Positions 14,577-23,161 of a stretch of DNA of 64,000 nt are shown here, in pieces (within the stretch, counting starts at the first letter, position 1; each line of letters begins with the position of its first letter). Source of the DNA: a virus; IMG/VR virus record IMGVR_UViG_3300001782_000005, positions 124,001-188,000 of that record. One strand, written 5' to 3'. The translations under genes were made by a program, and so were the position numbers. The notes under the pieces are model-generated. The model made no database searches. It was not told the DNA's origin and was given only the letters and a program-made list of their open reading frames with translations.

Positions 14577-15473
14577 TTATCTCCTTCTAAAAGCTATTCT
14601 TGCAATCTCTACAATATTATTAAAAGCTGTACTATTATATGTATGGATGAAAGTAGGGACAATAGTAGAACCAGTCAACGTACTAACTGTAAGTATAGAG
14701 ATACACCTTGATAAATCTTCAATAGCTGGGATAAAGTTTATAGTTAAATGTCTTAAGAGTTTAGCAGTAAAAGTATGCTGATTTATACCTGGCATTACTC
14801 TAAGATCAGACAAAGATCTAATAAAACTTAAAATATTAGAAAAATCATACTTATCTAAATCAGTAATTATATCCTCAGGATTAAATGTTGCAATAGCTGC
14901 TGATTTCTTATAAACATCTTTTCCACTTTTTAATCCAAAGAAAGAAGATAGAATATAACAACTCAGCAAAAATTTCAACTTGGGAATTTCAGTCGCATAT
15001 GCTCCAACCAAACCATATTCCTTCCCAAACAATCTAACAAATACTGCAAGAAAATAACTCACAAAATTAGCAGCATGGGAATCTTTAACTTTCACTGCCT
15101 TTGTTACCAAATCACCAAATAATATTGTATAAACAGTCGATGCATAGATGTTCCTAGGGTCAACCCTAGACATGTCATCTGTACCAAATGCTCTAAGATT
15201 GACAATGTTCCCTCTGGTCTTTTTATTATATGAAGCAGGAAGATTATACTCTGTAAAACTTACAACATGAATTTTTCTCAATTTAGGTGGATCCGAAATA
15301 ATTTTATAAACTCTCTCTTTCGTGAAATGATTAATTCTTCTCTCAATAAGATTTAGTGTAGCAGCAAGAGTACGTGGACCATCTTCAATAGAATTTGTTT
15401 TTATGACAGATGCTGACAAATCTAGTATATTTGGCACATCTTTTAATAAAGTGAACTTATCTTTTATTACCAT
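14577..15473 (-). CDS. Hypothetical virion-region protein (298 aa)
   Basis: ATG at 15473 following GGAAGG. Helical and soluble, with Ser/Thr-rich segments. The C-terminal third (LRHLTINFIPAIEDLSRCIS then STLTGSTIVPTF) is moderately hydrophobic but not a clear membrane span. It lies in the tail cluster between the 121- and 164-residue proteins, spaced by 1-3 bases, so it is part of the same operon. Function unknown. Confidence 0.5.
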   Translation of the reverse strand: MVIKDKFTLLKDVPNILDLSASVIKTNSIEDGPRTLAATLNLIERRINHFTKERVYKIISDPPKLRKIHVVSFTEYNLPASYNKKTRGNIVNLRAFGTDDMSRVDPRNIYASTVYTILFGDLVTKAVKVKDSHAANFVSYFLAVFVRLFGKEYGLVGAYATEIPKLKFLLSCYILSSFFGLKSGKDVYKKSAAIATFNPEDIITDLDKYDFSNILSFIRSLSDLRVMPGINQHTFTAKLLRHLTINFIPAIEDLSRCISILTVSTLTGSTIVPTFIHTYNSTAFNNIVEIARIAFRRR

Positions 15474-15476
15474 ATT

Positions 15477-15842
15477 TTACCTTCCGGCTCTTGCACGATA
15501 CATTGATAAATTCTGATTTAATTTTCTCAGTTTCTCCTCCTGACGAGCAATCTTTTTATTCATCATTTCACGGCATTTATTTGGATTATTCGCTTGAGTG
15601 CATTTGGACATACTCCTCCTCATTTCACCAATCAATCGCCTCATACCAGTTATCTTTACTGAGGTATCACAAATAGAGGCTTCTAATCCTTCCAGTCCTT
15701 CACAAGCTCTCTGAGCAACTGAAAGGTAATCTTGATATAACTTTCTTGCTGCAGAACTTAACATTGACGCAGTATACGCACTAACTCTTTCGGATAAACC
15801 CTTTTGAAGATAAATCAAGTAACTCTCAAGTAATTTATTCAT
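15477..15842 (-). CDS. Helical protein with N-terminal YLxxLQ motif (121 aa)
   Basis: ATG at 15842. The N-terminus MNKLLESYLIYLQKGLSERV is the clearest copy of the shared motif. The remainder is charged helix with four Cys (RACEG, SICDTS, SKCTQ, NKCRE) and a basic coiled-coil tail (KKIARQEEKLRKLNQNL). The Cys layout, two of them in NPNKCREM/KCTQANNP, resembles the end of the next upstream protein (NPELCVGK). This suggests the two are distant relatives or partners. Confidence 0.5.
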   Translation of the reverse strand: MNKLLESYLIYLQKGLSERVSAYTASMLSSAARKLYQDYLSVAQRACEGLEGLEASICDTSVKITGMRRLIGEMRRSMSKCTQANNPNKCREMMNKKIARQEEKLRKLNQNLSMYRARAGR

Positions 15843-15846
15843 GTAT

Positions 15847-16503
15847 CTATAGCTCTCCCAATTTAGCTTTGAGTTTTATAACCTTCTTGTTAATTTTTCC
15901 AACACATAATTCTGGATTTGAAGTAACTTTACATTTGACTTTAGTCCTGTCTAAAAGAGCAATACGAGCTCTAATGCCATCTCTCTTAAACTTTACCATA
16001 CAAGACTTTTTCTCAGGTCCCTTTTTACCTTTACATGCTCTAGCAGCTTTTGAAAGATAATTCTTATATACATAATAACCAGCAGTTAAGATTAAAGCAG
16101 CAAGAGCAGCATAACCAATAACCCCCACCGGCATAGCCCCAGTATCGGCCGCTGGTGCCGTTCTCTCCCCATATTCTATGGCTTTATTCACCAGTTTATC
16201 TACAAAATTCATTATTTGTTGAGGACTCTTATCCGCAAAATCTCTTATAGAATATACAAGTTCTGGATGATCCCCACGACTCATAAAAATTTTCACCAAG
16301 GGAGCATCCCGTTCAAATATAATCCTTATATAAGATAGCTCTGTCTCAGTTAAAGGTTCAGTCATAGAACCATATAAAAGGAGATGCTTAATTTGACCTT
16401 CATCCGCTTCCTTCACATAATTCAACAACTGAATCTTATCTTTATTTGAAAGATTTTCTTGTAGGTCAATGTAATATGCTGTAAATATTTTCAGACTTTC
16501 CAT
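15847..16503 (-). CDS. Membrane protein related to its downstream neighbour (218 aa)
   Basis: ATG at 16503 after TAGGAGG. Starts MESLKIFTAYYIDLQENLSN, again a variant of the shared N-terminal motif. Residues about 125-148 (VIGYAALAALILTAGYYVY) form a membrane helix. The last 70 residues (KAARACKGKKGPEKKSCMVK, then KVKCKVTSNPELCVGKINKK) resemble the Cys/Lys-rich C-terminus of the 121-residue protein. It may be a virion membrane protein. No family recognised. Confidence 0.5.
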   Translation of the reverse strand: MESLKIFTAYYIDLQENLSNKDKIQLLNYVKEADEGQIKHLLLYGSMTEPLTETELSYIRIIFERDAPLVKIFMSRGDHPELVYSIRDFADKSPQQIMNFVDKLVNKAIEYGERTAPAADTGAMPVGVIGYAALAALILTAGYYVYKNYLSKAARACKGKKGPEKKSCMVKFKRDGIRARIALLDRTKVKCKVTSNPELCVGKINKKVIKLKAKLGEL

Positions 16504-16512
16504 AACTACCTC

Positions 16513-16905
16513 CTACCAATTGGCAGTCTCTAAATCAGATACTGCTTTCTGAGAAAATTTATCTTTAACAACTTCTACTACTGACTGGAATGATGGAATA
16601 ATCACTGTACTCAAATCAAACTGCTCAATACAAAAAACTCCATTAACATACATCAAAACCGGAGCAAGAATAACAGTTCCATATTCATCAAATGATAAAT
16701 AATCCGGTCTCATCTTATATTTTGGTTCAAAGGTCTTCTCTTCCGAATTCTTCAATAAATAAAAGAGATGTTTTTCCAAAGTCCACAAACTAGGAGAGGT
16801 AAACGTATAAAGGCCATTATCCGTTGCATATCTTTCAGCAAAAAAATCAAGATCAACTGGTAACCTTATATTTTCTCTTGCCTCAGTACTAACCAATTCT
16901 GCCAT
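16513..16905 (-). CDS. Possible baseplate wedge protein (130 aa)
   Basis: ATG at 16905, overlapping the upstream stop by one base (TAATG). The middle (RPDYLSFDEYGTVILAPVLM then YVNGVFCIEQF) and the C-terminal IIPSFQSVVEVV recall wedge proteins of the T4 gp53 kind, where a globular part is followed by a LysM-like end. The similarity is by eye and weak. Position in the tail block supports a virion role. Confidence 0.35.
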   Translation of the reverse strand: MAELVSTEARENIRLPVDLDFFAERYATDNGLYTFTSPSLWTLEKHLFYLLKNSEEKTFEPKYKMRPDYLSFDEYGTVILAPVLMYVNGVFCIEQFDLSTVIIPSFQSVVEVVKDKFSQKAVSDLETANW

Positions 16906-17513
16906 TATCTAGTTACCTCTTCAAGTCCCGGATATTCATCTCTAGACCATTGACAATTTGAGACATTAATTCCAAGGAGATAATTAATTCTCTCAACATC
17001 ATCCTCATCTAAATAACCACTATAATTATCAATGAACCAACTATAATTTCCTCTAATTATTTCCATAGGAATAGCTAGATATCCATTATGATATTTCTCG
17101 TGCATACTTTTCAACAAAACGGCATACCCAACTCTATTGGCATAATGAATTTCAATCGCTTCAAGAGCAATATCAAATGTTGAAAATTCCTGCTCCTTCT
17201 CAATTCTTTTATTAACTAATGCTTTCACTAAAGTATATAAACTAGGAACGTGATGGTGAACATCAATCGTAACTTCATCCATCCTTTCTTGAGTCAACAT
17301 ACAACAATTTATCTGAAGTATATCTTTAATATATGAAGACCATAGACGATACTCAATACTACGTCTAATTAAAGCTTCCACATTACGAATAAACTTCTTA
17401 TACTCAGCTTCCGATTCAAAATTCTTAATTCTTAATGAAAGTCGAAATGGATAAAGATCACTATATAATTCTAGCGCTTCAATATTTGATTGAATTTCAG
17501 TATTTTGTGTCAT
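16905..17513 (-). CDS. Hypothetical virion-region protein (202 aa)
   Basis: ATG at 17513 with AGAGG upstream. Soluble and mostly helical, with an acidic N-terminus and many Tyr, Ile and Glu residues; the centre reads QINCCMLTQERMDEVTIDVH. It is tightly coupled to the wedge-like gene downstream and follows the 578-residue protein, so it is probably part of the baseplate or head set. No family recognised. Confidence 0.5.
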   Translation of the reverse strand: MTQNTEIQSNIEALELYSDLYPFRLSLRIKNFESEAEYKKFIRNVEALIRRSIEYRLWSSYIKDILQINCCMLTQERMDEVTIDVHHHVPSLYTLVKALVNKRIEKEQEFSTFDIALEAIEIHYANRVGYAVLLKSMHEKYHNGYLAIPMEIIRGNYSWFIDNYSGYLDEDDVERINYLLGINVSNCQWSRDEYPGLEEVTR

Positions 17514-17525
17514 AATAATTTCCTC

Positions 17526-19262
17526 TTATACAACTTCCTCTGGAGGCATCCTTGTTACTCCGAACTCAGCAGATACAAATGCTAAAAGGGCCATTATTAT
17601 TGTAAAAACGAGTCCTGCAACTATCCACCCCTCAGAAATAGCAGTAAGTAATGTAATTCCAATAGTACCCGCTGCAAATAACGAACTGAGTACAACCACA
17701 ATAGCTTTCTCAGTCTTTATCTGTTTTTGTGCCTCAGGAGTTCGTAAACGAGAAACTACATCTTTTAAATTCTTTCTAGTTTCTCCCATGACATCTTCTT
17801 TTTTCAGAGATGATTTAATAGCAATAGCCGCAGAAACCGGTTCAACTAACCTACTTGGCAAATTGGGTAGGGAGTTTGAGATAACCTTTTTAGATAATTC
17901 ATAACTCTTTCTAAAACCTGACAAATTCTTATGTGCTACTTGCTCTATACTGGACATACTAACTTCTGGAATCTTCAATTTACTCACTATATTTTTAATC
18001 TTGCTCACATTCTTGCTCAAAACTGCTTTATCTAATTCTTCCCCAACTCTTTTAACAATTGTGGGGGTTAACCTCCTGGCAAAAGATTTTATATCTTCTT
18101 CTAAAACCTGAGGTTCAGGAAGGTACTCCTCCATCTTTGAGGTAGCGAGACACTCTCCAACCAAACGACTTGCTTTAGTTGTCATTTTAAAGAAGGGACT
18201 TGCAGCACGCCGAACATCTTCTAAATCTTCATAGACTTTAGATTGTTCTAAGGAAGAGTATATAAATGAATACTGAACTGTAGAGCAAAGTCCTCTAAAT
18301 GGTTTCATACAGAACGTTGCTCTCTTATTTACGTCGTCAGCAACAACAAACGAATTCCAACCTAATTTATATAATTTTGTGATTCCACCAGCTGATTGAA
18401 AAAACTCATTATCAAAATCCATCATACTAAAGCATACAAAGACATTATCTCGATGGATTGAACGATTAAAAATAACGTCCCTTCTTATATCTCCAGTAAT
18501 AGGAGAACGCTTGAGGAAGGGCAATTTGCCAACAGTAGCATACCACAATTTATAAAGATTCTTTATAATTTTCCTATAAGTCGAAATCGTTTCAGACATT
18601 ATAAAACCGAGTTGTCTATCACTCATAACCAACTCAGCTAAAGTAGCATCTGATCTCACCGGAAAGGGAATTACTTTAACTCCAATTAAACTAGGTCCAA
18701 TATGAGTATCAATTTTTACCCATGTAGGTTCTGCAGTTATCGTACCGCCCAATTGAGTTGTTCTTACATCTACCTTAGCCCTTTCCCTTCTATCTTTAGC
18801 AATCTCCCTTTCTCGCTCCTCTTTTTCCCTCTGTCCCCTTGCACGATCTAAATCCTTTTTTGTTCTGTCATAATCTCGTCTAGAATCACGCAACTCCCTT
18901 TCAAGATCTCTTATCTTCTCCTGGTCTGCCTTCCCTTTAGCCCTTTCTAATTCCTTCTCTAGTCGTTCACTCTTCTTTCTCTCAGCAGCCAATTGAGTTT
19001 CAAGATCTTTCTCAGTAGCAGATTTAGATATCTTCTGCTCCTCAAGAAAATCATCAAGAAAAAGCAAACCACCGTCTTCTTTTAACCGAAGCCTCTGACC
19101 AGTAGTTATCTGGATAGTCTGTTTAGTTCTGACTTTAGAGACCTTCATAATATGATCAAACCAGTATATTAAGACATATCTCTCCAAAACCTTAGCAATT
19201 CCAGGTAGAGCTGCTGGTGAAACTGCCGAAGATGATAGCATTGGATAAACAAAAATAGCCAT
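17526..19262 (-). CDS. Large coiled-coil protein with C-terminal membrane helices (578 aa)
   Basis: ATG at 19262 after GGAGG. Residues about 80-165 are a long, highly charged coiled coil (LAAERKKSERLEKELERAKG, then RELRDSRRDYDRTKKDLDRA). Residues about 170-500 form a mixed region with no recognised motif, and about 515-565 hold two hydrophobic helices (AIVVVLSSLFAAGTIGITLL and WIVAGLVFTIIMALLAFVSA). This layout would suit a tail or internal virion protein that enters the host membrane, or an inner-membrane anchor. Neither is proven. Confidence 0.55.
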   Translation of the reverse strand: MAIFVYPMLSSSAVSPAALPGIAKVLERYVLIYWFDHIMKVSKVRTKQTIQITTGQRLRLKEDGGLLFLDDFLEEQKISKSATEKDLETQLAAERKKSERLEKELERAKGKADQEKIRDLERELRDSRRDYDRTKKDLDRARGQREKEEREREIAKDRRERAKVDVRTTQLGGTITAEPTWVKIDTHIGPSLIGVKVIPFPVRSDATLAELVMSDRQLGFIMSETISTYRKIIKNLYKLWYATVGKLPFLKRSPITGDIRRDVIFNRSIHRDNVFVCFSMMDFDNEFFQSAGGITKLYKLGWNSFVVADDVNKRATFCMKPFRGLCSTVQYSFIYSSLEQSKVYEDLEDVRRAASPFFKMTTKASRLVGECLATSKMEEYLPEPQVLEEDIKSFARRLTPTIVKRVGEELDKAVLSKNVSKIKNIVSKLKIPEVSMSSIEQVAHKNLSGFRKSYELSKKVISNSLPNLPSRLVEPVSAAIAIKSSLKKEDVMGETRKNLKDVVSRLRTPEAQKQIKTEKAIVVVLSSLFAAGTIGITLLTAISEGWIVAGLVFTIIMALLAFVSAEFGVTRMPPEEVV

Positions 19263-19279
19263 TTGTATTTACCTCCAAA

Positions 19280-20200
19280 CTACATAAGAAAGACGGGTGC
19301 CTTATCTTGTTCTTTCTTCTCTTTGTCTTTTATATATGGTAATTTCATTTTCGTTGAATCTTTCTCGCAATATTCTTTATAAGGACAATATTTACACTGA
19401 TCGCTAGTTGCCCCTATAGGGTCAGGAACAATATTTTCCGAAATTGATTTTTGGAGAAGAAGTGAATTGTCAAGGAAGGATTTTGCTAGATTGTTATCCA
19501 TCGGAAGGTCGAACGGAACAACTCTCTTCAGACTTCTAGGAACATAAACAAGGGTAATCGTATGAATTTTATATTTATACTCATTATTGAGAATATAAGC
19601 ATAGATCAACCCCTGGTTATAATCCTTAATTTGATAAGTATTTTTAAATTTCTTATCATCAACCGATTTAATATCAATCAAAAATCCTTCCCTAATACCA
19701 TCAACTCTTCCCTTAACTTTATACTTCTCACTAATTACCGTCTTCTCAACTTCTTGAAAATCATAAAGATTTTCAATAAAATCGTGGATCGCTCCTCCAA
19801 CATGGTTAATTAGTGATAAATAAGCAAATCTATATTGCTCATTTATATCTATTGAGTATCTTTTCCTCGTATAATAAACTTTTCTAATACAAATAACCAG
19901 TTCACTAACCCAAACATACGGCCGATCATAACTTTGTAATCGTTTAAATTCGTCAATCAGTTTTGCTCTCATAAGGGATTCAAATTTAAGTAAATCAAAA
20001 CCCTCAGATTGTGGAAATGGTTTTAAACGAGGAATGTCCGAGTGAATATTAGTTGAACATTCCTCAATCAACTTCTTAGTCTGTTTTTCAACTAATTTTC
20101 TATCTTGAGTCTTAGCATCCTCTTGCGGACTAACTCCACCTTCAAGAAAATGTTCTAGATAATCGAGTAATCTTGAATATTCATGGTCAAGTTTAGACAT
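19280..20200 (-). CDS. Cas4/RecB-like nuclease (PD-(D/E)xK with Fe-S cysteines)
   Basis: Likely DNA exonuclease. The PD-(D/E)xK core is visible: H139 in GGAIHDFIE, D167 in GRVDGIR, D176-x-K178 in IDIKSV, and Q196/Y200 in YNQGLIYAY. One Cys near the front (C104, VICIRK) and three at the back (C269, C272, C278 in CKYCPYKEYC) match the four-Cys iron-sulfur cluster of Cas4 and AddB-type nucleases. No CRISPR array or other cas gene is in the window, so recombination or DNA end processing with the nearby UvsX is more likely than CRISPR adaptation. The ATG at 20200 overlaps the upstream gene by 8 bases. Confidence 0.85.
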   Translation of the reverse strand: MSKLDHEYSRLLDYLEHFLEGGVSPQEDAKTQDRKLVEKQTKKLIEECSTNIHSDIPRLKPFPQSEGFDLLKFESLMRAKLIDEFKRLQSYDRPYVWVSELVICIRKVYYTRKRYSIDINEQYRFAYLSLINHVGGAIHDFIENLYDFQEVEKTVISEKYKVKGRVDGIREGFLIDIKSVDDKKFKNTYQIKDYNQGLIYAYILNNEYKYKIHTITLVYVPRSLKRVVPFDLPMDNNLAKSFLDNSLLLQKSISENIVPDPIGATSDQCKYCPYKEYCEKDSTKMKLPYIKDKEKKEQDKAPVFLM

Positions 20201-20750
20201 CTTCTAAAATTAGTATAGCCTGCTCAACCAAGCTATCCCTAAGAATCTTATAAGCATCTTCAATAATTCTTCCTTCCCACTCATTCATCTTCTTATACTC
20301 AGCAGATTCAGAGATAGTCTTAGCGATCAGTAGGTTGTCAACAGCAAGGCGATAAGCCTTTTCCCTAATCTTCGTCTTTACTAATTGTTCAATGTCAACA
20401 TTTTTCTGTTCTTCAATGGTTTCTCTCAACTCAGCTTTGATGTCTGCTCTTCCCTTACTTGAGGTCACCAGATTTTGACTATTTTCTCTAGCAACCTTGG
20501 CGCTTTCACGTGCCATCTTTGTGAGCACCTTAGTATTGATGGACTCAGCAACTGCTTCAGGTTGATGACCTACCAGTTTGTATAACTCAATCAACACCGA
20601 GAGCAGAGCACCTTTGATTGACGTATATTCATCAATCAAACCTTCACAGCAAACTTCTTTCAATTTGCTCGCCGGTTTACCAAAGAGAACATAATCTACG
20701 GCGTAAAAGTTTTCAAGTATCCTAATTTTTGACTCTTTACTTAGGTTCAT
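20193..20750 (-). CDS. Hypothetical helical protein (185 aa)
   Basis: ATG at 20750 after AGGAGG. Entirely helical and charged, with a basic middle (KMARESAKVARENSQNLV) and Ile/Leu heptads towards the C-terminus (ILRDSLVEQAILILEDV). It lies between the KH-domain gene and the Cas4-like nuclease and overlaps the nuclease. It may be a partner of either; no family recognised. Confidence 0.5.
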   Translation of the reverse strand: MNLSKESKIRILENFYAVDYVLFGKPASKLKEVCCEGLIDEYTSIKGALLSVLIELYKLVGHQPEAVAESINTKVLTKMARESAKVARENSQNLVTSSKGRADIKAELRETIEEQKNVDIEQLVKTKIREKAYRLAVDNLLIAKTISESAEYKKMNEWEGRIIEDAYKILRDSLVEQAILILEDV

Positions 20751-20767
20751 AACTTTTCCTCCTAATA

Positions 20768-21088
20768 TTAATCTGTCTCACAAACTGGTTCTCTGGTGTG
20801 AGGTTCATCCTCAATCAACTCCAAGGAAACCTTCCTTGTATCCTGACAGAAATGTGTATTTTTAATAGCCAAAGCAATAGTTTTTAATGAATCTATTGTT
20901 CTTCCCTTTTTACCTATTATCTTGCCAAAATCTTCCTTCTTTACTTTTATTTGAACAATAATAGATTTAGTTGAAGTTACAATACTAATTTCAACTTCAT
21001 CTGGATTATCAACTAATCTTTTGGCCGTCTGTGTAACAAACTCCTCTAGCATATTTTTCATCTGTTGAACAGTATTATTAATTGCCAT
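20768..21088 (-). CDS. KhpA-like KH-domain RNA-binding protein
   Basis: Single KH domain. After an N-terminal helix and the phrase LVDNPDEVEISIV come a beta strand (IIVQIKV), the signature EDFGKIIGKKGRTIDSL with the GxxG loop at about residues 59-62, and a C-terminal helix. This is the layout of bacterial KhpA (YlqC), an RNA-binding protein of about 80 residues that pairs with KhpB; here it has about 25 extra residues. ATG at 21088 after GGAGGAG. It sits upstream of recombination genes. It may bind phage or host RNA, or interfere with host KhpA/KhpB. That role is inference; the domain call is firm. Confidence 0.8.
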   Translation of the reverse strand: MAINNTVQQMKNMLEEFVTQTAKRLVDNPDEVEISIVTSTKSIIVQIKVKKEDFGKIIGKKGRTIDSLKTIALAIKNTHFCQDTRKVSLELIEDEPHTREPVCETD

Positions 21089-21182
21089 CTTATATCAGCT
21101 CCTCCAATTGGCCAAACTCGTGTGAACTGGTGGCATCCAATTTTAATTTTGTTCTAAATCTAAACAAGTATTAGTTGTCTAA

Positions 21183-22439
21183 CTAAAAAACTTTCGGATT
21201 ATATGCCTCAATTATATCCCTTTGAATTGCATCCTTAACTGCTGCATCAAATGCTTTCTTGAAATCACCATTCTCCATATATAACTGAGTTGCATCTTTT
21301 GTTCTAAATTTCTTTTCTGGTAATGAAGTAAGATAATTCCATGCTCCAGAGTTTAATCTCTTAGTCTCCTTCAAAAATTCATAATTAGTCCAGAAATTAC
21401 TAAAACCTTTAACAAAATCTCCAACTAACTCAATCTCAACATTGGGAGGAAAAAGTTTATTCTTTACACATTTCACACTCGCCTTTATACCTTCAAAACC
21501 ATACATCTCAGGTTTAAGAGCACCTTTAACTTTCATTTCTAAAAGTTGAAAAGCGTTGAACTTCAAAACATTACCACCTGGCATATCTTTATGAGAACTC
21601 ATAAACCTAAGGTCTCTTGGAGTCTGAAATTGACCCATCTGTAAAACATCACGAAGTTGATTAACAGCAACAAGGCATATATTATAAGTTCCAATTTTTG
21701 ATACATACTTAGGTATAAGAATAGAAAATAAACGTGCTCTATATCCAATGACAGAATTTGGATCCTCTGCCTCCCTTTCTTTAATACTAAGCGTATTTGC
21801 AATAGAATCCCATACAATAAATGACGGTACACTAACAATTTTCTTCTGATGTTTAAAGATACATAAACCCTCAATAAATCTAAACACTTTTTCAACTGTT
21901 ATATCAGTATAGGGTTTTATCATTGGATTCCGAACTCCAAGGTTCGCCAATCTTATAGTTGTTGTTGCCTCCTCCGAATCGAGATATGATGCCAATAACT
22001 TACCTCTATAAATTCTTTGAGCATTACCTTGTGCCTGCATTGCAAGCATAGACTTACCACTACCGGGCTGACCAACTATAATATTTAATGATCCAACAGC
22101 AAACCCTCCCCCCAGAATAGCATCTAAAATATCAATACCAGTTGGAATAACTTGCTTTAGACCAGTATCCTCTGTTATCTCAACTTTCTGCTCCAGAAAT
22201 ATATTAAATTCCTTATATAACATCACTGCTTCTTCTTCAATAGATCCAATTTCAGGTTCGCCAGGAGCAGGAGGTTCTATAACGTCGGGTGGACTTGGTG
22301 GAATAGAGGATATATCTGGAGCGACCTCACCATCAATCTTTACACTCTCCATAACTTCTTTGAGATCAACTTGCTCAACCTTTTGGTCAGCTTGCTTTTC
22401 CTCTACATCTTCTATAACTTCATTGTTTTCCTCTGACAT
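21183..22439 (-). CDS. uvsX: UvsX/RecA-family recombinase
   Basis: Strand-exchange ATPase for homologous recombination and repair. ATG at 22439 after AGGAGGG. Residues 1-70 are an acidic, Pro-rich extension (SSIPPSPPDVIEPPAPGEPE) not present in typical UvsX. The Walker A is GQPGSGKS (123-130), Walker B is FIVWDS (about residue 205), and a RecA-type loop with NQLR follows (VAVNQLRD). About 418 residues against 390 in T4 UvsX, the excess being the N-terminal tail. It neighbours KH, Cas4-like and small cysteine genes in one minus-strand run. Confidence 0.85.
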   Translation of the reverse strand: MSEENNEVIEDVEEKQADQKVEQVDLKEVMESVKIDGEVAPDISSIPPSPPDVIEPPAPGEPEIGSIEEEAVMLYKEFNIFLEQKVEITEDTGLKQVIPTGIDILDAILGGGFAVGSLNIIVGQPGSGKSMLAMQAQGNAQRIYRGKLLASYLDSEEATTTIRLANLGVRNPMIKPYTDITVEKVFRFIEGLCIFKHQKKIVSVPSFIVWDSIANTLSIKEREAEDPNSVIGYRARLFSILIPKYVSKIGTYNICLVAVNQLRDVLQMGQFQTPRDLRFMSSHKDMPGGNVLKFNAFQLLEMKVKGALKPEMYGFEGIKASVKCVKNKLFPPNVEIELVGDFVKGFSNFWTNYEFLKETKRLNSGAWNYLTSLPEKKFRTKDATQLYMENGDFKKAFDAAVKDAIQRDIIEAYNPKVF

Positions 22440-22456
22440 TCATCCCTCCTGACCTT

Positions 22457-22852
22457 TTAATTTTTGTTACTTCCTGCAGTGATTCTATCTTGCTCTTTCT
22501 GAGCTCTTTCAACTCTTTCTGCTAATGCTCCAATATCAAGAAGATCTGCAAGATCTCCAGCACCGCCTCCAGACAATTTTCTTCTTAAATCCATTTCATC
22601 TTTAAGACTCCTAGATATTTCCTTTCTTATATCAAGTAAACTATTAAAAAATGCTGTCGCCGTCTTAATTTTCTCCTCAAAAAGATATCTAAATCTTTTA
22701 TCAATTTTCTCCGGAAAAATACTACCCACCTCGGCCTGGATGGATTCAAGATTAGTTAGAAGTTCTTTGAGCGCCTCACGATTCTGCTTATACTCCTCCA
22801 GGAGCTGAATAATTACCGCCTCATGGCCACTCCTATCTGAAATTCCGGACAT
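22457..22852 (-). CDS. Coiled-coil protein (131 aa)
   Basis: The start chosen is the ATG at 22852 (MSGISDRSGHEAVII), eight bases after GGAGG. Residues about 10-110 are almost continuous charged helix (QLLEEYKQNREALKELLTNL), ending in a Gly-rich turn (GGGAGDLADLLDIGALAERV). It overlaps the upstream cysteine protein by 40 bases and ends 18 bases before uvsX. Its placement suggests a recombination accessory, which is inference. Confidence 0.55.
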   Translation of the reverse strand: MSGISDRSGHEAVIIQLLEEYKQNREALKELLTNLESIQAEVGSIFPEKIDKRFRYLFEEKIKTATAFFNSLLDIRKEISRSLKDEMDLRRKLSGGGAGDLADLLDIGALAERVERAQKEQDRITAGSNKN

Positions 22853-23028
22853 ATTTCTGGCCTCCATGCATAAAAAATCATCCTTGTTTCGTAAGATATA
22901 CAAGGATTACACTTCTCGCTACAATTAGACATTAGTAAACAACCATCACATGGATTAGGGATGGTTTTTTGAAACTCTTTTAACCTTTCTTGAGAGAAAT
23001 TCTTCTGACGTAACTTTTCTGTCTTCAT
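22813..23028 (-). CDS. PCx2Cx5Cx3C miniprotein A
   Basis: ATG at 23028 (MKTEKLRQKNFSQERLKEF); ribosome site weak. Contains NPCDGCLLMSNCSEKC, that is P-C-x2-C-x5-C-x3-C, followed by NPC and a Trp/Pro tail. Three other gene products here carry the same spacing. It overlaps the upstream gene by 74 bases in another frame; both frames hold structured cysteine motifs, so both are probably real. Probable zinc or Fe-S site; role unknown. Confidence 0.5.
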   Translation of the reverse strand: MKTEKLRQKNFSQERLKEFQKTIPNPCDGCLLMSNCSEKCNPCISYETRMIFYAWRPEICPEFQIGVAMRR

Positions 23029-23161
23029 CTGTATACCTGCATATAAACTCACAATCTCTAGTTACAGTACCACGACAGTAATTAATCTTATCATGTTTCT
23101 CAGCAAAAGGGCACGTCTCAGTATAGGGACACACCTCATTCGATTTTAGCCTCAAAGTCAT
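22955..23161 (-). CDS. Cysteine-rich small protein (68 aa)
   Basis: ATG at 23161, directly adjoining the ribonucleotide reductase stop (spacing zero). Cysteines in CPYTETCPFAEKHDKINYCR and RDCEFICRY could bind a metal cluster. It is not the PCx2Cx5Cx3C pattern of its neighbour. It might serve the reductase as a small redox partner; only the position supports that. Confidence 0.55.
   Translation of the reverse strand: MTLRLKSNEVCPYTETCPFAEKHDKINYCRGTVTRDCEFICRYTDEDRKVTSEEFLSRKVKRVSKNHP

Noticed and set aside
19280-20200. CRISPR locus around the Cas4-like gene
   Set aside because: No direct repeats with spacers, no cas1, cas2 or effector genes are found in the window.
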